Below, piece by piece: positions 1 to 5,451 of a stretch of 5,451 nt of DNA. This DNA comes from Globobulimina sp. (lineage: Eukaryota > Foraminifera > Rotaliida): NCBI GenBank assembly GCA_003354225.1, contig PIVH01000563.1, forward strand, positions 1 through 5,451. Direction: 5' to 3'. The notes below the pieces were generated by a model, which ran no database searches, was not told the origin of the DNA, and saw nothing but the letters and a program-made list of their open reading frames with translations. Made by a program: the position numbers and the translations under genes. Within the stretch, counting starts at the first letter, position 1. Each line of letters begins with the position of its first letter.

Positions 1-392
1 AATATTGGTGTTGATATAACCACTGTTTGTAATATATTCAATATATTACTTGCTGTAGCAAAATTTGATGAATTTGAGGTTGATTGAACTATAAAATAAC
101 CAGTCGAATTCTGGTTAATTTCTAATTGCTTTGCTGAAGCTGAAAAATCAAAATCTGATGATAATAATGTAAGCATTCCACTATTTTCTACTGTTTTTTT
201 CATGAAATTGCAATTATTTGGTGTTGCAATTGGTTTTGTTGTTACACATAATGATAATAAAACCGTAGGTTCTTTTGTTTTTAATGGTGTCCAATTTAAC
301 GTTATATTTGTAGCAATAAACCAATTTTCATTGGACGTGGCGATATGAAATAATATGAGTATACTATACAATAAACAACAAGTGGACGCCAT
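1..392 (-). CDS. Secreted or membrane protein with signal peptide, 3' end outside the window
   Basis: The frame opens at an ATG (minus strand, position 392) and runs 130 codons to the left edge without a stop, while all three plus-strand frames are interrupted here. Residues 1-20 look like a signal peptide: a short polar start, then a hydrophobic core (LLYSILILF) and small residues (ATS) suited to cleavage. The following region is rich in Ser, Thr and Asn and has four N-glycosylation sequons (about N29, N33, N95, N107). Alternating hydrophobic stretches (ITLNW, TVLLSLC, GYFIVQST) suggest a beta-sandwich. The order of an 'ITLNW' strand, a 'VLLSL' strand and a 'GYFIVQS...SNF..AS' tail resembles the Kre9/KNH-type Ser-Thr-rich GPI-anchored domain of cell-surface proteins, but this is a weak, pattern-level resemblance. 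The protein probably enters the secretory pathway. Function is unknown, and any GPI or membrane anchor would lie outside the window. Confidence 0.65.
   Translation of the reverse strand, partial: MASTCCLLYSILILFHIATSNENWFIATNITLNWTPLKTKEPTVLLSLCVTTKPIATPNNCNFMKKTVENSGMLTLLSSDFDFSASAKQLEINQNSTGYFIVQSTSNSSNFATASNILNILQTVVISTPI
29..49. repeat. Perfect short inverted repeat, 10-bp arms
   Basis: The arms GTAATATATT (29-38) and AATATATTAC (40-49) are exact reverse complements around a single central C at position 39. The repeat lies inside the coding region of the secreted-protein gene, where it encodes part of an Asn-Ile-Leu-rich stretch. AT-rich coding DNA makes such palindromes by chance fairly often, so no function is claimed. 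Confidence 0.5.
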
Positions 393-433
393 GTTAGTTA
401 GTTAGTAAAGTTACTATAAAAAAAAACATTAAA
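393..433. promoter_or_regulatory. Very short divergent intergenic spacer, presumed shared promoter
   Basis: Only about 41 bases separate the minus-strand ATG of the secreted-protein gene (392) from the first plus-strand ATG (434); the first ATG in the carrier frame is at 495. The spacer holds a GTTA tandem run (three and a half copies, 393-406) and a run of nine A residues (418-426). No clear TATA box or other known element was recognised. Promoter function is inferred only from the divergent arrangement. The spacing is tight even for a compact protist genome, and part of the transcription signal may lie inside coding sequence. Confidence 0.3.
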
Positions 434-494
434 ATGGTTACGCCAAGTGTCAGAGGGCAATTCAAATCTGACACAGTCAACTTATTCCAATGTG

Positions 495-1268
495 ATGCGT
501 CATATTTTGAGAAATGAAGGTGTTTCTGGATCATTCCGTGGCGTGACAGCAGCAGTAACGAGAAACATGCCGCATGCTGCATTAATCTATACATTGTTTC
601 CAAAGATAAAAAATGAAATAACGTTGCACTCGAACGAGAGGTCAATTCATATAAATGATAGTTTAATTAATGCTTTGTCCGGAAGCATAGCTTCAATCAT
701 TGTCACTTGCATAACGCATCCGGGAGACACTATGCGTGTTCGTTTCACAGTGCAATATTCCTCATCCATCCGATATTCATCCTATTCACAGCTATTTGCA
801 TCAATGTATGCAGAGGGAATTGGATCCTTTTATAGAGGCCTGTTTGTGTCATGCATTGGCACCACGATAAGGGGTGGTGTTGGTTTTGGTTTTTATGAAA
901 CATTAAAATCTGAAGACATCAAACATTGGCATGTCGAACATCCAGTGTTTGAAAGATTTGCTATTGGATTTGTGGCTGGCGGCGTCTCGACGTTTGCCTC
1001 CTATCCAGCGGATACAGTGAGGCGAAGGATGCAAGTTTGGGGAATGAATAGGGAATTGACACGAAATGAGGCTAAAAATTTTGGTAACATATTGCCAGAA
1101 TACATCAAAAACGCGCGGTCTTTGTTTGTTCATATTTTGCGGAATGAAGGAATGCGTGGAATGTTTAAAGGATTTGGGATTACAATGGTAAAAACACCAA
1201 TTGCTACTGCTGTGAGTCTCACTTTGAATGATATTGCTAAGAAATATATATTTGATATCGATGCATGA
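495..1268 (+). CDS. Mitochondrial carrier family (SLC25-type) protein lacking the first helix
   Basis: Members of this family exchange metabolites across the mitochondrial inner membrane using three repeats of two helices. Numbered from the in-frame ATG at 495, repeats 2 and 3 are complete: PGDTMR at about residues 76-81 and PADTVR at 171-176 match the PxDxxK/R signature of odd helices, and YETLK follows helix 4. The EG..(x)F/Y-R/K-G loop motif occurs three times (EGVSGSFRG, EGIGSFYRG, EGMRGMFKG). Only two PxDxxK/R motifs are present, so helix 1 and its signature are missing. The product would be 257 residues, against about 300 usual. The frame is open upstream to a TAA at 417-419, and the codons just after it read TLKWLRQVS, like the tail of a repeat-1 signature (TLKxRxQ). 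A GTG at 447 is not a credible eukaryotic start. Alternatives are an unseen upstream exon, or a 40-nt intron (437-476) joining the ATG at 434 to the frame, which still lacks helix 1. It may be a truncated gene. The substrate cannot be assigned. Confidence 0.8.
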   Translation: MRHILRNEGVSGSFRGVTAAVTRNMPHAALIYTLFPKIKNEITLHSNERSIHINDSLINALSGSIASIIVTCITHPGDTMRVRFTVQYSSSIRYSSYSQLFASMYAEGIGSFYRGLFVSCIGTTIRGGVGFGFYETLKSEDIKHWHVEHPVFERFAIGFVAGGVSTFASYPADTVRRRMQVWGMNRELTRNEAKNFGNILPEYIKNARSLFVHILRNEGMRGMFKGFGITMVKTPIATAVSLTLNDIAKKYIFDIDA

Positions 1269-1347
1269 GTTTTAAACGTTTGAGGATCGAGTGTCAAACT
1301 AAAGCTTAGTACCGCTAGCTAGATTTTTAATATCAATTAAAATAATC

Positions 1348-2349
1348 ATGTCGACGTTGTACAACAACCACAGCCGTTTTGGCAAACATCGGAAACAATT
1401 GTTGGTACAAGGATACATCAATAAAAATTGTAATGAATGGGGATTGCATATACCAATAGATGTCGTAAATATGTTTTATATATATTTTGATGATATTTTC
1501 TATTGGCATTTGGAGGGAGATGAATTTGAAGAATTTAAATCAAAACCAAACACGCAATGTATGATATCATCGTTATTTAATTACAACCATCATTTATTCG
1601 AATGTGGTGTATTCCCAAATGGTCGATTGCTATCTCAATCAAATTATGTCATTTTTTACATTTCAATGCCAAATATATCACAATTCTTTGATGCTAACGA
1701 TAATATTCAACAATTAACTGTATATTTTCAATTATTTTGTGAAGAAACACAGTCGCAATGGAAAGGTATTCGAGTTTATATAAATGATAATAAAAAATCC
1801 GCAGGCTGGTCTGCAAAAACATTGCCATTACAAATCTGCAAATCATTTAATTCTTTATGGCTTAGCTGTTATGTGCAGATTTTGCATGTAAAATATAAAA
1901 AAACAGAGACTTTAGCAATTACACACAATAAATACAATAATAGCAAAATAACATATGAATGGAGGATTGATAAGCAATTATTAAATGATGTTAAAAATTG
2001 TAATTTTGGGAAAACGTTTTTTTCGAATGTTTTTGGTGGAATTGACGAATGTGAATGGATATTAATGATGGCACCACATTTAAATACAAACAGTGGAATA
2101 GTTCCTGGCAAATTTTTCCAGTGTGTTTTTACATGTTTACGATGCATTAAATTACCAAAAGATATGGACAGTATAAAGGTAGAATATTTGATTGAATGTG
2201 ATTCCAGCAATAAAAAACAAGATACAATGCAATGTGGGGATTTTTCATATGTGAATAATCTGTCTGGATGGAAAAATCATGAGATATCGGCTAAAGCTTT
2301 TGACGCAAGATCATCAATGGTCATTTCTGTAGTCATTAACTTTCAATAA
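1348..2349 (+). CDS. Tandem MATH/TRAF-like domain protein with N-terminal 'IPxDV' module
   Basis: This intact 333-residue frame runs from ATG to TAA without introns. Residues 16-46 contain KQLLVQGYI, a short spacer, then LHIPIDVVNMFYIYF. This pattern (KQLLV.GYI...L.IP.DV...Y) recurs, as I recall, at the N-termini of large protein families in some protists, and it resembles a small helical adaptor. Two similar units follow. Unit 1 (about 51-184) starts FYWHLEG, has FPNG at 89-92 and a GW motif at 153-154. Unit 2 (about 203-333) starts YEWRID, has ECEWILMMAPH in the middle and a GW motif at 307-308, then ends in a hydrophobic strand. The aromatic-W start, central W or F with P, hydrophobic strands and late GW fit the MATH (meprin and TRAF homology) beta-sandwich. 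MATH domains usually bind peptides or make oligomers. No BTB, RING or protease domain is present, so the partner and role are unknown. There is no signal peptide or membrane helix, so it is probably cytosolic. Confidence 0.75.
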   Translation: MSTLYNNHSRFGKHRKQLLVQGYINKNCNEWGLHIPIDVVNMFYIYFDDIFYWHLEGDEFEEFKSKPNTQCMISSLFNYNHHLFECGVFPNGRLLSQSNYVIFYISMPNISQFFDANDNIQQLTVYFQLFCEETQSQWKGIRVYINDNKKSAGWSAKTLPLQICKSFNSLWLSCYVQILHVKYKKTETLAITHNKYNNSKITYEWRIDKQLLNDVKNCNFGKTFFSNVFGGIDECEWILMMAPHLNTNSGIVPGKFFQCVFTCLRCIKLPKDMDSIKVEYLIECDSSNKKQDTMQCGDFSYVNNLSGWKNHEISAKAFDARSSMVISVVINFQ

Positions 2350-2574
2350 GCAATTAATTATATGTTCAATATTAATAAACTTCTCAACTTCCAAACTTCT
2401 TTAATTTTTCTATGTTAGCTCGATAACCAAAGCAGACTGTTTAAACGCCGTAGGGCTTGGTGGACGGTGGTAAAACTTACGATTATATTGGTATTCCGAT
2501 GCAATTCAATAATGGATCAAAATACATAAGAAAAACAACAATAATAATAACAAACCAACACAGAAAACAAACAA
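2350..2574. other. Convergent intergenic spacer
   Basis: These 225 bases separate the 3' ends of the tandem-MATH gene (plus) and the BEACH-WD40 gene (minus). The part next to the MATH gene holds its AATAAA. The part next to the BEACH gene (about 2521-2574) is A-rich on the plus strand, that is T-rich 3' UTR-like on the minus strand, with no AATAAA on that strand. The middle (about 2441-2515) is visibly richer in G and C than the flanks and reads as protein-like on both strands: a 31-codon minus-strand frame between stops (2410-2505) and a plus-strand frame from 2454 to 2609. Neither matches a family I know, and neither has a convincing start or splice context. Confidence 0.5.
2374..2379 (+). 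terminator. Candidate poly(A) signal AATAAA
   Basis: A canonical AATAAA lies 25 bases after the TAA of the tandem-MATH gene, at the distance and on the strand expected for its 3' end formation. An AT-rich genome gives chance copies, so this rests mainly on position. Confidence 0.45.
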
Positions 2575-5451
2575 TTAAAATCCATAACGACCTAACGCAC
2601 CAATTCTAACTTCAACAAATTCCTTTCGAGGTAATGAATAAACAAAAACATTGCCATTTGCAGTTCCGACAAATAGAAAAGTTTCATTTTTTGATATATA
2701 TATTGAAGTAATAGATTTTTTATAAACCTTTGCCTCTTTAAATTTCTTTTTGGTTTTAAATGATGGCAATTCCTTAATATTTACCACACAATTCTTTCCA
2801 CCACAAACTATATAATTTCCTGATTTTGAGAATTGAATATCATTAAAAATGTCATCCTTTGATGAGGAACAATTTATCATTTTACCATTTGATGAATATA
2901 AAAATATATCCTTTGTTTGATTTGAATAACATAAAATATATCCAAATACCTCCGACACTCTCACTGTGGTCAAGGCACTGCATTCAATGCCATTTTTCAA
3001 AGGTTTCATATCTGGACTCGGTGACTCTGAATCAGTATCTTCCTTTTTTTCTTCTTTTTCCTTCCCATATAATTGTTTGTGTTTTTTTAATTCATTTTCT
3101 TTTCTTAACTTCATACATTTATCAACAAATGGCTGTAACATATGATAGTGATCACCGGTCGACGAGTTATAAATATTTACAATGCCATCCAAGGAGCAAC
3201 ATGCAATAATTCCAGATTTTAATGAAATATCAACACATTGGATAGCAGATAATTGATTTACTAAATGATGGATCGGTTCAATATCAACTAAATATTTACG
3301 AGTACTGTTATCTGTGCTGGATTTCATATTTATTCTCCAAACAATTAAGGATTGATCATATGATCCAGTCACTAAAATTGCTTTTTGTTTTTCTATGTTT
3401 TCGTCCAAAGCTAAACATGATACGACATCTTCGTGTTCCACAATTGATTTAATCATTGTTGAATTCAGAACATCCCAAATTACAAACGAACAATCTTCGA
3501 AGCCACATACAAATGTAAATAAACCATCTTTCGTAGCTGCAAAGCATGTGTTTCCATTATATATTTTTCCTGATAGGTCGCCACCAATTTTATTTTGTTT
3601 TTTTGCTTTCCCGAAACTTAAAAGAGTACAATGTGTAACACACAAACGTTTCTCACAAAAACAAACCTTAACAATTTTGAAATATTGATTGATAAACTTT
3701 TCTGTTTCTCGATACATATTTTATTTGCATTCCAGTTATGAACATCCAAACAATAATCATTCCCAACACATATCACATTTTTATTAATAACATTCCTTGA
3801 AATTGATACAATTCCAATATTCTCATTGTCTGTCAGCGAATTACAACTATAACACTGCACTTTCTTCGATTTAAATATTGTCTTCAACACTTCACTCTGT
3901 TTAAATCTTTGTGGATGAGCATCATTGAATAACTGCAACGGCGTCTGTCCAAATTCATCAATTTGGGATAAAATTGCTTTTTTTTGTGTTTCATCATTTA
4001 CTTTATCAATATCTACATTCCCTTCATATGTATATGGATGAAACACATTAAATGCCTTTTCAGCTTCAATTCCTTTTTGCTTATAACCAAATATTAAATC
4101 GACCCAATTATGTAAATTTGATGAAACATATTCCGATTCCAACGCATCTCTCATTGTCTTAATAAACGTTTCCGATGAATTATTGGCCCATTCCGGCAAC
4201 AAAACATCTGATACAACCACATTGTCACAGTTTCGTTTACCTAAATCCAGATTTTGTTTGTTACACAAAAAATCGGTCAAGTAATAAAACTCTGGTATTA
4301 ACTCTTTAACATCGCCTGGGTTTTTCAAGCACCCTTTAAAAGTATCAGAAATGCTATGAAATAATCTCTCGGCACAGTCAAATTTGCCATCCTGGAACTT
4401 CAAATTGTAGGTTGTAAAGGGCTGCATTCTCAGCAAGTAATACAATATGTAACCAATGGAGCTATAATGTGTGCCATACATGAAACAGTTGTCATCGTCA
4501 TCTTCTTTCAGAGAGTCATAACGTTCCACTGTTTTCTGCAAACTTTCAGCATCCAAAGCACCAATAGGTTTGGATAAATCTCTATATATTTTGTTATCTG
4601 TTAAATCCAAAGTAGCCGAAACAAAATCCGTTATGACCCATGGAACCACGGGATACTGCGTCAAATCATTAAATGTGCGGCCAGCCAAAGTATTTAATCC
4701 CATCAAATATTCGAAATTGGATATTTCTCGCTGGCACCATTTGTGATGTATCTGTGATGTTTTTATGGCGGTTTTGGGGTTTTGGAAAAATTCTGCACTT
4801 TCAATCAAGTTTGGTGGGTCTAATGCGATAATTGCATCAAACACTTTGTTCCTACATTGGACATCAAAGAAGGAAAAGAGCCACGATGTCTCATCATTGA
4901 AAAACAGCTCAAATGCACAATTGCGAAGTTGATACCGTCGGTAATAGATTTCATTTAATTGGTCTATGAACCAGAATCTATGAGCATTCATTAAACGGTA
5001 TCGAGTGCCGCCAACCTGTTGATATGACGAACATACATTGGTTGCAATCCAGTATTCATTCAGTTTGCTTTTATTGCTATTTGTATTATTCAGTACCATT
5101 GCTTCTAAAAGAGAGGAATTTGATTGCTTTTCATCACTGAGCTCGAGTGTTGTTGGTGTTATTGTTGACGGAGTGTTGTTGCTATCGAGTGGTGCAAAGT
5201 TAGATGTATTAATTGTTTTCGTTTCAATTCCTTTGTAGATTTGACATGTGGGTGGTGTTGATTTTGATGCATATAAAGGAGGTGGGTGCATTGCTAAGTT
5301 GATTTCGTGTTGGTTGCATTTTTTATTTGGTTGATGCTGATCTGGTACAAACGTGATTGAGGTTGAGGTTAATTTGAACTTACCGCGTATTCTCGTCATA
5401 GGTGCTATTAATTCACATGGTTCAATCAGTAACGTTGCATCGTCTTTGATA
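2575..5451 (-). CDS. Neurobeachin/LRBA-type PH-BEACH-WD40 protein, C-terminal 941 residues, two exons
   Basis: BEACH proteins are large cytosolic scaffolds in vesicle trafficking and membrane dynamics. The coding sequence is the complement of exons 3667-5451 and 2575-3616, ending in TAA. Numbering from the first full codon at 5450: PH strand 1 with CELIAP and GKFKLTSTSITF (about 12-34), a 96-residue low-complexity insert (35-130), and the rest of the PH domain with RRYQLR (171-176) to about 212. BEACH spans about 230-515 with NFEYLM, AGRTFNDLTQYP, RDLSKPIGAL, GTHYS, DVKELIPEFYYL, DLIFGYKQ, FGQTP and HPQR. WD40 repeats run from about 525 to 941, including CGFEDCSF (632-639), and hold a Lys/Glu-rich insert (760-800). 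Motif order and spacing match neurobeachin/LRBA C-termini and the BEACH core has no obvious loss, so the gene looks functional. The reading frame has no stop up to the right edge, so the ATG at 5399 is internal, and the large N-terminal part lies outside the window. Only the 50-nt intron at 3617-3666 is needed to join the parts. Confidence 0.92.
3617..3666 (-). other. Spliceosomal intron, 50 nt, in the BEACH-WD40 gene
   Basis: The BEACH frame hits a stop at 3618-3620 and the WD40 frame is shifted relative to it. Removing 50 bases with donor AAG|GTTTGT (GT at 3666-3665) and acceptor CTCTTTTAAG (AG at 3618-3617) restores one frame. The split codon AG|T becomes Ser, giving ...NISKLL-S-FGKAKK. 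The joined protein runs from the first propeller blade (VHNWN) through a short linker to GGDLSGK...NTCFAATKDG, the order seen in neurobeachin-like proteins. The length is 2 modulo 3, as the shift requires, and a pyrimidine-rich tract precedes the acceptor. A sequencing frameshift is the alternative, but the good donor and acceptor and the non-conserved reading inside the interval favour an intron. Confidence 0.8.

Noticed and set aside
393-406. GTTA tandem repeat as a microsatellite or regulatory array
   Set aside because: Only three and a half copies; too short to support a claim.
447-449. GTG as start codon of the carrier
   Set aside because: The window is eukaryotic, where GTG starts are very rare, and the usable in-frame ATG is at 495. 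The coding resemblance also extends upstream of 447.
394-645. Minus-strand open frame opposite the 5' part of the carrier
   Set aside because: It overlaps the spacer and conserved carrier codons on the other strand and has no domain-like pattern; it is a shadow frame.
1869-2210. Minus-strand open frame inside the tandem-MATH gene
   Set aside because: Antisense to the well-supported MATH-like coding region and of low-complexity hydrophobic composition.
2474-2480. AACTTAC resembling the 5' end of U1 snRNA in the convergent spacer
   Set aside because: The match covers only a few bases, the following bases do not continue the U1 pattern, and no snRNA structure or Sm site was seen.
2859-3688. 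Plus-strand frames opposite the WD40 region (2859-3209, 3395-3688)
   Set aside because: They mirror the minus-strand coding sequence, which carries conserved WD40 features, and have no recognisable features of their own.
3617-3717. Two separate genes, one for BEACH and one for WD40 starting at an ATG at 3717
   Set aside because: The residues between 3717 and 3618 in the WD40 frame are not propeller-like, whereas joining across a 50-nt GT-AG intron gives the continuous neurobeachin-type order.
5038-5238. Plus-strand hydrophobic frame opposite the PH insert
   Set aside because: The leucine- and valine-rich translation comes from reading the antisense of Asn/Thr/Ser-rich codons; no independent support.
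5378-5383. Perfect donor-like GTAAGT near the right edge on the minus strand
   Set aside because: Reading straight through gives GKFKLTSTSITF, which matches the conserved second PH strand, so splicing here would delete conserved sequence.

Overview
The window looks like nuclear DNA of a microbial eukaryote (protist) with an AT-rich, gene-dense genome. Four lines of evidence support this. The genes encode eukaryote-specific families: a mitochondrial carrier, a PH-BEACH-WD40 scaffold and a MATH-like protein. One short GT-AG intron can be placed with confidence. TAA and TGA both act as stops, so the standard code fits. No bacterial ribosome binding sites or operon logic are visible. The lineage cannot be fixed from the sequence. 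The N-terminal module of the MATH-like protein recalls large protein families I associate with rhizarian genomes (for example foraminifera such as Reticulomyxa), but this is recollection and was not tested.

Layout, left to right. (1) Positions 1-392, minus strand: the first 130 codons of a secreted or membrane protein with a signal peptide and a beta-rich, N-glycosylatable ectodomain. It runs off the left edge. (2) Positions 393-433: a very short divergent spacer. (3) About 495-1268, plus strand: a mitochondrial carrier family protein lacking the first transmembrane helix and first PxDxxK signature, although repeats 2 and 3 look intact. (4) Positions 1348-2349, plus strand: a 333-residue protein with a short N-terminal module and two tandem MATH/TRAF-like domains. 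(5) Positions 2350-2574: a convergent spacer with a poly(A) signal and an oddly GC-richer, protein-like patch. (6) Positions 2575-5451, minus strand: the C-terminal 941 residues of a neurobeachin/LRBA-type protein (PH, BEACH, WD40) in two exons joined across a 50-nt intron at 3617-3666. Its 5' part lies beyond the right edge.

The genes do not form a pathway. They are independent neighbours in mixed orientation (minus, plus, plus, minus): a surface or secreted protein, an organelle transporter, a probable protein-interaction protein and a membrane-trafficking scaffold. I see no CRISPR array, mobile element, tRNA or rRNA. The points most worth checking are the missing first half-repeat of the carrier, the tandem-MATH architecture, and the short intron that reconciles the two halves of the BEACH-WD40 gene.
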